NCBI RefSeq assembly: GCF_047495875.1
Contig: NC_092459.1
Span: forward strand, 13,644,965 to 13,708,964
Source of the DNA: Pithys albifrons albifrons
Taxonomy: Eukaryota > Chordata > Aves > Passeriformes > Thamnophilidae
DNA: 64,000 nucleotides
Direction of reading: 5' to 3'
Shown: in pieces, positions 36,001 through 47,870 of the stretch
Layout: each line of letters begins with the position of its first letter
How positions within the stretch are numbered: the first letter of the stretch is position 1
Notes under the pieces: model-generated
Told to the model about the DNA's origin: nothing
The model's input: only the letters and a program-made list of their open reading frames with translations
The model's database searches: none
Program-made: the position numbers and the translations under genes

Positions 36001-39000
36001 AGCTTCTTCTGTTCCTTGTAGAAGCTGTGAGGGCAAATATATTTGGATTTGGGGGACAAAATTAAAGTCCTTAATCCATAACAAATCATGCTAACAAAGG
36101 TTTATTACCTTAAAAGCTATTAAATCAAACTTTTCTGTGTAAGAAAACAGTAGTAATTCCCTAGTAATTTTCCTGTGTGCCATGCTAGGACATGAAGTTA
36201 TACAAATATTACTTTTCATTGAAATTTGTTCGTTTCTGATTTAGAAAACAGTAATACATTTTGACATCATAAAGGAGATTCACGTTAGTTCTGCTGAGGA
36301 GCCTAACCAAGCTCAAAAGCAATATGAAAAAGTTACACTCAAACATGGGATGACTCAGTAGACATAGTCTTACCACACCTGGAGGCTTCCTCGTTCAGTC
36401 CATGGTTTATCTATCTGAGACCAGAGGGAACTTGTTACACTGATCAAGCAAAATTCCTGTTAGACACCTGTGGGCATTTCACTAGGGCAGGACAAGGCAG
36501 TGTAGCGTTAATTTACCAGTGTGAAGAGCTCAGTTTTCTGGGTCAAACATGAGCACAACTGTTCACGGTGGAGCATTTCCAGTAGACAATTGGAATAGTG
36601 GCAAAACTGGCAAAAAACACACATTCCTTCAGAAAGTCAGAACTCCTTCAGAACCTCAAAATGAAACCTCAGAGCTTCAATTGTCAAGATGTTGCAAGGC
36701 TCTACATGATGGGAGAAAACATTCTGCCAATATGAGGCTTTGCAGCTGAGGCTTTCACCTGCCTGATGGTGTTCCCCAAACTTGAGTATAGCACTCCCTG
36801 ACAGAAGGGGATAGTGACAAGGCTGCTGACACATCATGGCCCAAGGTAGCACCGCAAAGCAAGGATGAGCCATGTTTTGTAAGACACTGAATGGTCATTG
36901 GAAGTGGGATAGCTCACAGTACTGATTCTGCACAGTGCAAATGTCTCTGGGGACACAAAAGGCCCCAAACCAGACATGAAAGGGGCACAGTGGCAGTTCA
37001 GGAAAGCCTGCTGTCTCTGCTAAAACTTGTCCAAACTATCAGTGAGTATTTGTCAACTGAAGTTGCAACAACATCTTTCAATGTCTATCTCAATAGGGCT
37101 TCTCAATAGACATGTGATCAGAAAAGACATCGATATCCCAGAAGTATGTAAGCACAAAATAAATTTATCTACAGAACCACTTTTGACTTAAGATGAATGC
37201 TACAAGCCAGCAATCTCATATCCTCATTAAAGCTATTACGTTTGACCTGCTCCAGAAACATAACCAAGAAAAAAATTTTACATCTTCATCTTCAATATGT
37301 TCAAAGATGAGATTCAGCAGCCAGTCAGCAAAGAGAGGAAAGCAGCAGTCAGGGAAAGAATACAAACAGAAGGACATGGTGGTTTGAACTTTTACTCCGT
37401 AGCAAAGAGCTGTGGAGATTTTGGCTGATACTTCACATAGAAAATTATTAACCTGTCCTGTAGTGGCGGGCTGAAGATAAAGTGGCCAAACTAGTGGCCA
37501 GTGCCTTGCCATTATGGGGAGATATGTGGCCCAAGACAGTCTTTTCTACTGCTGTAAAATAAATAAAATATATTATTTGATATAACAAACATTTTTGCTT
37601 GATATGGTTTATCTTTAATTTCACTCAGGAACAAAATTTTGATAAAATCACAATTGACTCACAGTTCTCTATTTTCACTATTTTTCAAGTACAAATTCTT
37701 GAATATTTTGGCCAACTTTTCTTACTTTCCCACTACCAAGTTTAGGGGCTGCAGCTAAGAAGCAATTTATAACTAGATTAATTACTGTTTTGTAGTGCCT
37801 TTTTCTCAGAACAATTTGTCAGAGCTACATCAACAGCCTAGGAAGGGGCCACCCTTCTTAGATGCATGGCAGATGTGTGGCAACAACTGACTACCACACG
37901 ATATGCACTCTTTTTAATATTAGAATAAAAGCAAGCACTGCATTTATATTGGAAGATATTGATGGTGAAAAGTGTTAAAAACCATCTGAATTGTATGTGG
38001 CATGTACTGGAGTCTGTTACATGTAGGCCTAACCTGCCTCGTGGGATGGAGTCAGTCACAGGCTGGTGACAGATTGTGATTTATGTCAGGTAGCACTGGA
38101 AACTCATGGCTTGTTTTTCAATCACATTTTATATCTGGTTTTTAGCTGTGCTTAGAAAGTAAAATTAATCAGCTATTCTAGTGCAAAAGCAACATTTTCT
38201 TCTCAAGAGTAGAATTGCTCAGTAGATTCCCCTGGCTGTCTCACAGTGGTTTGAAAATTACTTGAAGTGGATTGAAGGGCTGAAATGAATCCAAAGGTAC
38301 AGCATTTATTTAATGCCAGCAAAGGAAGTGTACAGCTTTGTTAACTTGATCTCCATTCTTTCTGCTAAGGATCCATTGCCAGTGGAAAAGAAAAAATCCT
38401 GTAATGCCAGACAGGACAAGTGAACACTGATTTCTGGGCTGTCAATCCAATCCAGCGTACGGAGTGGCTAATTCAAAATAATGCAGAAATGTATGAATGG
38501 AATAATTAATGAAAACATCTAAAACACACATAGAAAAGTGATAGCAAATACAATTCACTGTAGTTAATTTGTTGCACTTAGAGCAAATTACTTGTACTGA
38601 TTACTTTAGGGCACTGGCAACAAGTGAAGAAAACACCACACAGATGACCTAAAATACTAGCAACAATTCCAGGTGCCCTGTAAGAGCCAGCAGTGGGAAT
38701 TGGAGTTCAAAGTACATTTTGACTCAAAGAAGCAGACAAAAGGAGGTGTACTTTTCAAATTAAATCACACAACAGGTATCAAGGTACCCCATTTGATTTT
38801 TACTGATGCTAGAACAAACTGGAGATTTTCCAAAGAAACTTTCCAATGGGAGTTATAAGGGCAAACAACATAAGAGCTTTTAAATTGATTTGATTAATTT
38901 ATAAAAGGAAATATGTGAGGTGGTTGTCAAATAAAGCCAGAGACTGGCTTAGCAGAGGTAATACTTGCTATTCCAGCATTCCTCTTACATGGTCTTCTTC

Positions 39001-42000
39001 AAATTTTCCATCTCAAAGCAGACGCACCTCGAACATGAAGAGATGTTGAGACCAGCCTTCTCAATGACACAATCAGTGTAAATTGTCCCTTTCTGGAATT
39101 TAACAACCATAAAAAGAAGAAATAAAATGAGGAAATAAAAAGCTTTTTGCCTTGTGTTTACAGTGTCCTACCCTAGAAAGCCCTTCCAGACTGTACAATC
39201 CTCACCCCTTGTCCTATGCAGCCACTGCCCTGTTTGTTGAACTGGGTTTTGGTTACATAGTGAGTCAATGGGCTCAGTAAATCAGCATAAACCATTACAT
39301 ACTTTTATTACACACATGCATTACCAGATTAGTTTCATGCTGAGTGTCCCAATTCATGCTGACTTATATTTTCTTGGCACTATCAGACTAACTCTATCAA
39401 TATTTGTAAAGTGCTATGCATTTGCTGTATGGGAAGAACTGTACACATGGTTTATCAAAACAAAAATTAGCATTTAAATCTGAATTCCTGAGTAATTTTT
39501 TGTTCAATCTATAGGTTTCCTTCAAAATACAGAAAAGAAGAGAAAAAAATAATACAAAGGACAATGGTTTTACAGTAATGTCAAAAGTACATCATCAGAT
39601 TATATGTTGAGTTAAGAAATCTCAAGCTTATAACTGGTGGGGAATAAGGATGTAGTCACATAGAGAAAACAAGTGCTGGATGAATCAAGGTGTTATGTTT
39701 AAAATCTTGCTTATGGGCAAAAAAGAAATGTTCCTTATAAGTAAAAGTGAGAATTTATTATTAGTATAATCCAAATCTTCAAGCTTAATTCAGGAATCAA
39801 CATTAGTCTAGATGTAATTATTACAGAAAAACAGAATAATCATGTGGGTAGGATTTTTATATATGGACAAAGTTACAGTAATAGCTATCTTCTTTCTAGT
39901 TAGGGTCTAAGTACATACATTTGCATCTTTGTCTTTCTTAATTGGTCTGCAGGGTCCAAGTAACATCTAGATTTACTATATATGGTCCTGTGTATGTGTA
40001 TTATAGACTATTCCTTTTATTTTCTTTGCCACTCCTAAACCCAGCTTTGTCCAGCTCCAGGTCTACAGGGTCTTTTAGCTGAGCATTATGGAGCTGGTTT
40101 GTGGCTGTGAGGTCAGTGCCAGGCTGTGCCCCATCTCTTACCCCCTAGCCCCCCTGCACACCTCCTCGCTGCATTCCATGTCTTCACTTCCCTGTACCCC
40201 CACCACTGAACCAGCCCTGTATTGCTCTACAGGACAGTGTGATGTCAGACTTGTAAATTTCTCTTCCTACCCAGAACAACTGCTTGTTATCGCTGTCTAT
40301 ATAAAACTATTGGTCTACCACAGAAGGGAAACACATCGGACACACACCCCTGGTCAGTGACAGAAATTGCTGCTAATCCAAGTGTCAGGTCAAGAAAAGC
40401 TCAGGAAGAGCCTGAGGCCCTGCAGATTCAGGACAAAGCTGATGACCTGTTACTGGCCACAGCAGTGCTGTGTAACAGGGCTGCACAGTCACAAATCTGC
40501 CGGACAGTGCTCCAGCACCCCTACAAGCACTGCCATGGCAAGGTCTTCTGGAGGACATACCAGTAACTGAAGCTCAGCTGGGTTGGGTGTGAGCTCCTGC
40601 TCGTGCCTCTGTCCAAACCACCCGGGAAGCTGCCTTCTATGCTCCTATATTTTCTTTGTTACATAAAGGCAGCCTGACTCAGGGTGCTCAGATTTCACTC
40701 CTACACCTGCTTCAGCTGCTGTTCCACTTCATCCTGATCATTTGCACTGTGGCTGCAGTAGAACCACAAGCTGCTGGGATTTAAGCCGGAACATCCTTCA
40801 TTCACTATCCCCAAATCTCCTGCTCTTTTGGACAAACTTTCCCATTATGCTGCTTTACTGAGGCAGTATTGTACAGCTCTGTGTTTGTCCTGCAGCCTCT
40901 CAGCACCAGGGGCTGCCCCAGGCTGCCAGCCCAAGTCCTACATATCCATGACATACAGCTGACCAGTAGGAAGAGTGCAGTCAAATTCTGGTCAGATCCC
41001 AGCAGGGACACAATGGGCCTCATGACTTCAGCTGATATATTAAGCACATTGCAGCAATGCCCTTTTGAGAGAGGGTGCACATAGCAATTCAATGGGAGCA
41101 CCAGGCAACTTCCTGAAAGGCAACAGATCTCAGCTGGGCCTCGACATGCCCTGACTTTCAGTCTCTGCTAAGAAAAGCCCAGTAACATGCTTATGTTGCC
41201 TTCTACATAGAACTTTCTGCAATCCTCTTTGTTTTCACAAGTCACCTTTTCAAAGGAGAGAAAAATGGGAGGAGAAGTAGCAAGGCATGCCATGAAATGT
41301 TACTACAACACAAATGTAGCCAGTTGTCCTAACACACAGTGTAGAGCAAATTCCTTAATAAAGAGCTCCCCAGATGCTAGAAGAATTATTGGGGGACCTG
41401 GTGTAGTGGGAGAAACAACTCCATGCTCTGAACCCTCAAAATATCATGCACTGACTTTGATACTGTCTTAGGAATGTTTCTGTACAACAGGGAGGGGATT
41501 TCTGGATAGGTAGTTACAGTCTACAGATAGGAATGGAAGAAACAAAGTAAGAGGTTTATGGCTGCTGCTTGCATAGATGACTGCCAACAGGAGGGGTTTT
41601 TATATACATCAACTGAACAATTATATCACTTTGAATTCCCATTGTGTTGGGTTATAAAATTGCATAGTAAAGCATGTCCCAGCAATTGCCACAAAAGGTT
41701 AAAATATTTTAAAATATGCATAGAAAAATAAGTGTAGAAAAATTCAAGTGGCAAAAAGGCTGGTTTTGTCATGGCTGCAGCACTTGCAGACAAGTATGGC
41801 CAACTCATATGGGAAATAACTTTCAGAAGCAGCTGGTAGCTTGTCTTTCATTACTTAGTCTGGATGCTGCCTCCAGCCAGGTGTAGAATAGTGATCTACA
41901 AAGAAAACAATTTCCTCCATATTTCCCCTAAAGGAAACTGCCCTGGATACTTGTTGGCCAGCTTCTTCACCGTGAGACATTATTGATGGATCTGCTGTTT

Positions 42001-45000
42001 CAGAACTACGATAATGGCACAGCAGCTTCTCCAACACTGTCTCAGTGACAGCTGCAGAACTGTTAAGTCAACCATCTCCTTAAACCTCTCTCTAAGGTTA
42101 ATTTACACCAATGATATCTCTTTTCATAGAGGGCTGTCCCTTAAGTGAGAATGGTTTGTGGTGTGTGGTAAATGCTAAAACCTATTCTTCACTAATAACA
42201 ATCATCACCTTCTGTGTAAGGACAGTGCTTGTGAATTAGTCTAAGGAGAAGTTTTAGTAAAGTTAAGTTGTGATTTAGCTTTTCAGTTGTGAGATTCTTT
42301 AGTGGGTGACATTTGTTGACATTAAAAGTCACCAGAGGTCTGCACTGCTGGCCCGTTTTAGGTTAAACCTATCCCAGGCAGTGCAGCAGCCAATGCTTTT
42401 TGGCAAGGATTCCTTTGAGCATTAACAGTTGTAGAACTGTATCATGGGATATCTTGGTGATTAAGTGCATACCACGCACTCCTGCCCCTCTGCTGTGGCA
42501 GATAAGCTGTCCTTGTGGGAGTGCTGGTTGGCAGGTATAATTCAAAGACTAGTTACTTCAGATCACCACTCTTCCAAATCCATATGTATGAAGTGATAAT
42601 TGACAATATTTAAAGAGAAAGCATTTTAGGCAATGGATATGGTCAATTAATAGTGCAATTTCTCATTTTACTTACATATTATGTGTTCATAAGGCTATTT
42701 GGAAACTTTGCACAGCTTGAAGGGAATGTTCAGGCCATGCAGGCATTGCAGATTCCCTCTCTTCTCCATGCAGGGGTCTCTAAGATACTTATATCACCCG
42801 TGGATTGCTCAGGCTCTAAGAAAGCCAAACACGCTCAGGGCTAAGCTGCTAATTATCTGTTTGGTCACATTAATGCCAGGAAGCAAATCTCTTCTATTGG
42901 AAGTCAGTAAGCTTGTAAAAGGTGATTTAAACAAAGCAGCAAATAACACAAACCACTTTCTCACTATATTTCCACCTTGATACACTTTACCAGAAACCTC
43001 TGAAGTCTGCTGAGCTCAAAGGGGAAATGACACAAAATAAAATTAAATCTGCAAACTGTGATCCTGTAATGTGGAAGTAATTAATTCTCACCTTGAAAAT
43101 CCAGGTCTTGCTATCTGAAAAGGAACACTGAAGGGATGTAAGAACAGAGGAGCATGAGTACATGGTCACCACAGTGGGAGGTCAGGAGAAAGTGTACCTC
43201 TATGCCCACATTAACAGGCAAAAATCACAAAGATTATTGCAGGCTTGTGGGAATTACAAACCCCATCAGGGCTTTGGGAAGAGAAATCCTTTGGTGGACA
43301 TAGCCCAGAAACACATTGAGCATTGGCTCAGCACTGAAGGTCCATAAATACTCAGGCAGAAACAACATTTGCAAGTCTCAGCACTGGCACTTTTTCCAAG
43401 ATCTGAGAAATGGCTCCTACAGACACAAGGACATATCATCCTCATCTCACTAGTTTCCCTCCAGGTTCAGAGGCAGACATCCCAAACTCCTCTGAATCTT
43501 TGGTCTGTTGTTTCTCAGAGAATGAAAAAGACAAAGATGGACATTCTATGAGAAGCTTATGTGACCATACATAGTGGCCATAGTCCATACATAGTCTAGT
43601 CCACGCCAAATGAAGAAGAAATCTATCAGAAAAGAAAACCCTCAAATGAAGAAGAAATTACAAATCATGGTCCAGGCCTAACATTTCAGAAGTTGAATTT
43701 TGGCTTGTTTGCATACCACAGTTTAAAAGTACGTTTACTTTTTCTTGGAAATCTGATGGAGGTCCTTAAATATTTTCTTGTACATTTTGTGAATTTCGTA
43801 CAGTTCTCTGTTTAAACATGTCATACTTCTTCCCTACCCTACAATAATTAAATGCTTGCCTAAAGAAGTCCAAAAATTAGTCTGTGACAAAATAGCCTGT
43901 GCAGAAGAACAGCCACATACACTAGAAGCTTAAGCAAATATAGACCACCCAGCCTGAAAGAAATGAAGACAATGTGTTGCCAGGTATTTTGCAACTTAAC
44001 CCCGTACATGGTTGCAGGCAATTACTCATTAAAGAGCAGGGAATTTAACAGGTTTGACATTAATTTCACTAGTGCTTCTTGGCTTAGGTTAACATTGCTA
44101 AGGTGACAGTTTCACGACTGTGGAACCGTGTTACCTTTGAACAAACAAGAACAAAGTGTTCTGCACAACCTGTATTGTCAGGTTGCTTTCAGGCCACATC
44201 AATTCCCCCTAAACTGCGACAGAGAATTGTGTCAGTAGGTTTTGACTGTTGAAGGAGGTGAGCACTCATTTGTTTCACATGTTGAAGCAGAGCCTTCATC
44301 CAAATGGGTGCTTGCACGTTTCCTACCAGTCTCCTAATCCTGCAGGACAAAGAATACTGTTTGAGGTTAACTTTGCTCTTTCGGATAGTGCAATCAAGGC
44401 AATGTTTGTATCCTGTAAGTAGGACGTTCTAAAAACTAGGTAATACTTCAGGTGTATTCCTGATGACATGATTTAGCTACTGAGTCCAATAGTTGACTTG
44501 CCAGCACCAGTACAGGGTAGTCAATCTCTGTCATTTCTTGACTGAGTCACTACAGTTTTGAGGCAGGTTATCCTGCTCTGATAAGCCCACAAGGTGCCAG
44601 ATCTTCAATATCTGTACTGCTTCCTTCCTTCCTGCTTTATCTCCTCCTTGGTGCTGTAATGCCTCTGTACAATGAGTCTGTATGCTGTTATCCAAAACAA
44701 AACATGACTTCCAGAAATAAAGAAGATCCATGTTTTTATTGCTATTTGTTTTGGTGTTTGGTTTTTGGTTTTGTTTTAATTTACAGCAGTAAGGAGGAAA
44801 GTCAGTCTAACTCAGTAAAGTGCAGACTTTGGAGGACTAAAATACCCTCTAGCTTCAGGCTAATAAAAAACACAAATCACTTTCCCAAAGTGAAAACATT
44901 GTTTTATTGGGTTCTGTAGAAAACTAGGAATGTTCCTCCCAGGAAAATAGAGCCAAAAGCTCCAAGCAGCACAGCATGCATATGGCTATTACGACCTCAC

Positions 45001-45516
45001 ATAAGCTTCAGAAAGCTGAGTGGAATAACAAAAACAAAAAAAAGATTTGCACTTTCCAACTTGCAGGACAAAGTCAAGTATCTACATGAGCAAGGGGAAG
45101 AATGATGCAATTAAGCAGCAGACCTTTCAGTGCCTTCAATACAAGCCCATCTGTCAACAGGCTTTTTCCTGTAAGGTATAAACCACATCACATACATATT
45201 CTTCTACAGTGCTGCAAAATGTATATATGAAATTTTGCCCCCCTCCCCCCTCCCCCTTTTATTTTAGGATTTCTAGGTGGATTTGTATAACTCAGATATA
45301 TATTACAAAGATTGAATTGATTAATGTCTTCTATGTGACATCATGCAGCCTTATCCATGTTAAACATACACATCTCTGTGAAGCCTCAATGGTTTAACTG
45401 ATTTTCATGGCATTTCTCTCCTTTTACTGTAAAATCATTGAGCAGGAACCATGGCTTTTTATTTATTTATGTAGAAGCATCATGCTGGAGACTGCCACTC
45501 CTTTTCCATAACACAG
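33043..45516. other. Intergenic DNA, no gene recognised
   Basis: The longest featureless part of the window. I recognise no gene or interspersed repeat. Local items are a 16-bp direct repeat CAAATGAAGAAGAAAT at 43607-43622 and 43643-43658, a C-rich tract at 45238-45256, and a GC-richer patch about 40060-41120 with a strong TATA-like TATATAAAA at 40298-40306. Frames such as 35678-36094 (138 codons) show no recognisable domain. Confidence 0.5.
45238..45256 (-). repeat. C-rich tract, possible G-quadruplex on minus strand
   Basis: The plus strand reads C6-T-C6-T-C5 followed by T4, so the minus strand has three G tracts of 5, 6 and 6 separated by single A residues. This contains enough GGG runs for an intramolecular quadruplex. 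It is a short simple-sequence tract and no function can be inferred. Confidence 0.6.
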
Positions 45517-45804
45517 TTTTAAGAAAGAGATGATCAAGGAAGCAGATGGCTTCATCATCCTTCCCAAACACACAAGAACCCATCTGTTACTGAAAAGAGA
45601 AGGGAAAGCCTTTGCAGTTGTTCTGGACAAAACTAATTGGATGTTGGCCAGAAAGAGACTATTGAAGCCCTTCACGAAAGCAAAAGAAGTTGTTGAATCT
45701 TTGCTAAGGCCCACACAGCTGATAATGCTGATCCAAGAGAAATGTCTGAATTACTGGAGAATGGCTGTAGAATCTCTCATCCAAAAGGGAACCTGTGTCT
45801 CCAG
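45517..45804 (+). other. Candidate unannotated exon or retrocopy (fully open, unknown protein)
   Basis: I do not recognise the protein. The segment follows a plausible acceptor (pyrimidine-rich tract then ACACAG at 45511-45516) and ends at CTCCAG|GTATGT, a consensus-like donor at 45805. All 288 bp are open in one frame; an internal ATG lies at 45530, and the frame runs on to 45931 if unspliced (133 codons). The peptide is mixed in composition, with a basic stretch (MLARKRLLKPFTKAKEVVES) and no visible domain, signal peptide or membrane segment. AATAAA occurs at 45845-45850 and an (AAACC)n/A15 tract at 45862-45898, so a decayed poly(A)-tailed retrocopy is an alternative. An open minus-strand frame (45463-45714) overlaps it, which weakens the coding case. 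Confidence 0.25.
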
Positions 45805-45861
45805 GTATGTGACATGTCATGCTCCTCAAGGAGGTGGGAGGGGAAATAAAGGACACCTGTT

Positions 45862-45898
45862 AAAAACCAAACCAAACCAAACCAAAAAAAAAAAAAAA
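45862..45898. repeat. (AAACC)n and A15 simple repeat
   Basis: Repeated AAACC units from 45862 to 45883 are followed by 15 A residues (45884-45898). It lies 11 bp after an AATAAA hexamer, so it may be a decayed poly(A) tail rather than a spontaneous microsatellite. Confidence 0.8.
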
Positions 45899-46261
45899 GG
45901 AAAAAAGAGAAGAGAACTTCATTCGGATTAGGTATAGCCAGAGCTAAGAATAAACTGTAGGAAAAGGAGTGATTTACCTGAGTATCATGCCTAACACTGT
46001 CTAAAACATGTTACTAGACCAGAAAATTCCCAAATCCAAATTAGTGTAGAGTAAAAAGTGCCAACAGGAACTGCCCAAGTCTGTTCCACAAGCATCTTTT
46101 TGTTTGTATGTATTGCACTCCTGATATGCACAAATCCTGTATTCTTGAATAGAAACTCCCGGTTGTATGTACCTTGAGGATTTACCTGGCTCCTTAAGCT
46201 CTTTTGCTCCATTTGTAAATGATGGAATTTCTTTCAAACTTTTTTGAATACCCTTATATGA

Positions 46262-47870
46262 GAGAATCACAGAAGAGTAATAGTTGAATCATGAAGGGAT
46301 CTCAGCATAATGTCCAGTTCAGGCCCTACCCTGCTCAAACATTAGTCAACTACAGCAGAATGCGTGGGACCTTTTCCTGTTGGATTTCCAGGGGCTCCAG
46401 GGCTGAAGACTCCACAACCCCGCTGGGACACCTGTTTCAGTGTCTGACCACCATCATTATAAAGAAGTTATTTCTTATATTTAAGTGGAATTTCCTGTCT
46501 TTCCATTAGTGCCCATTGCCACTTGTCCTTTCTGCGTGGTCTTTTACTACCTTAATTCCTTCTGGTATTTACACATATTGATAAGATCTACCAAGCCTTC
46601 TTTCCTCCAGGTTAAACAATTCCAGCTCTCTCACCTACTCCTTGTATGACACATTCTCCATTCTCTTAATTATCATTTTGACCCTTCACTGAACTTTCTC
46701 CACTATTTGCACTTAGCTCTGGGGAGCTCAGAACTAGACACAGGTCTCAAGGTGTGGTCTCACAAGGGAATCACTTCCCTTGATCTACTGGCAATGCCTG
46801 GATGTCGTTGGCTGTCTTTTCTGCAACTGCACACTGCTGGTTCATGGTCAACATTTTGTCCACCAAAAGCCCTGGATCCCTTTCTGCAAAGCTGCTTCCT
46901 AGGCTTCAATGTGAACTAGTGTGTGGGGTAAATCCTCACCCACTGCAGGACTTGGCATTTTTCTTTGTTGAATTTGATGAGGTTCATGAACAAGAGTCAG
47001 AGCATTTCTCCAGCCTGTCAGTGTCCCTCTGCATCCATCGGATCTGAGCCATTCCTCTCAACCTTGCCTTGTCTGGAAGTTTGCTGCAGGTGCACTCTGT
47101 CCCCATCATCCAGGTCCTTAATGAAGACAATAAATAGTACAGGCTCAGGTGTCAACTCCCATGGTATTGCATGAGTGACTGGCCTCCTGCTAGACTTTGT
47201 GTCCAGCCCAGCCTTTTGAGCCCGGCAGTTCATTCAGTTTTCAGCCCACCTCACTGTTCATTTATCTAGTCTGCACTTCATTAGTTTGTCTCAGTGGATG
47301 TTACAGGACACAACATCAAAAGCCTTGCTGAAGTCAAGACAAACAACATGCACCACTCTCCTTTCACCTGCAAAGCCAGACATTTCATCACAGAAGGCCA
47401 TCAAATTATTCAGACAAGATTTACTCTGTTTATATCTACATTGACCCCTAATCATTCTGACCATGAAGTATTAGAAAATAATTTCCATGAAGATTTGCTC
47501 TATTACCCTCCTAGGGATTTAGGTGAGTCTAACAAGCTGAAGTTCCCTGGATTCTCCTTCTTGCCTTTCTGGAATACAAGTGGGATGTTTGCTTTCTTAC
47601 TGTCCCCAGGAACCTTTTCTGATTCCATAAGCATCCAGACAGAACTGAGAGCAGCTCTGCATGCATGGTTGAATCCCACCAAATCCTATGGACTTGTATA
47701 CACTCTATTTGTTTAAATGTTTCCTAACTCAATCCTCCTCCACTGACATTAAGTCTTCAGAGCTCCAGATTTTTCCACAGATTTCCATGGCCTAGGATCC
47801 CTGAAAGTACACCTTACCAGTAAAAACCAAGGCAAATTATTTAGTTCAGCAGTATAAATAATTCTGTTTT
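46262..47870 (-). mobile_element. CR1 LINE, ORF2 C-terminal part plus 3'UTR, antisense
   Basis: The longest CR1 copy in the window, about 1.6 kb. On the plus strand the complement of the CR1 3' end starts at GAGAATCACAGAAG (46262). Next come CTTATATTTAAGTGGAATTT (46472-46491), the GCCCATTGCCACTTGTCC block (46511-46528), TCCAGGTTAAACAATTCCAG, and then ORF2 sequence containing CATCATCCAGGTCCTTAATG (47104-47123), AAAAGCCTTGCTGAAGTCAA (47318-47337) and AGTTCCCTGGATTCTCCTTC (47541-47560). The reverse transcriptase reading frame (for example 47018-47233 minus, with WELTPEPVLFIVFIKDLDDG) is broken by stops and frameshifts. It is 5' truncated and inactive. Confidence 0.93.

Noticed and set aside
35678..36094. 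138-codon plus-strand frame
   Set aside because: No domain recognised, a minus-strand frame of 83 codons overlaps, and it is within the chance range for this much sequence.
47018..47233. Intact reverse transcriptase gene
   Set aside because: It is a 71-codon remnant of CR1 ORF2 with disrupted frames on both sides, so the element is inactive.
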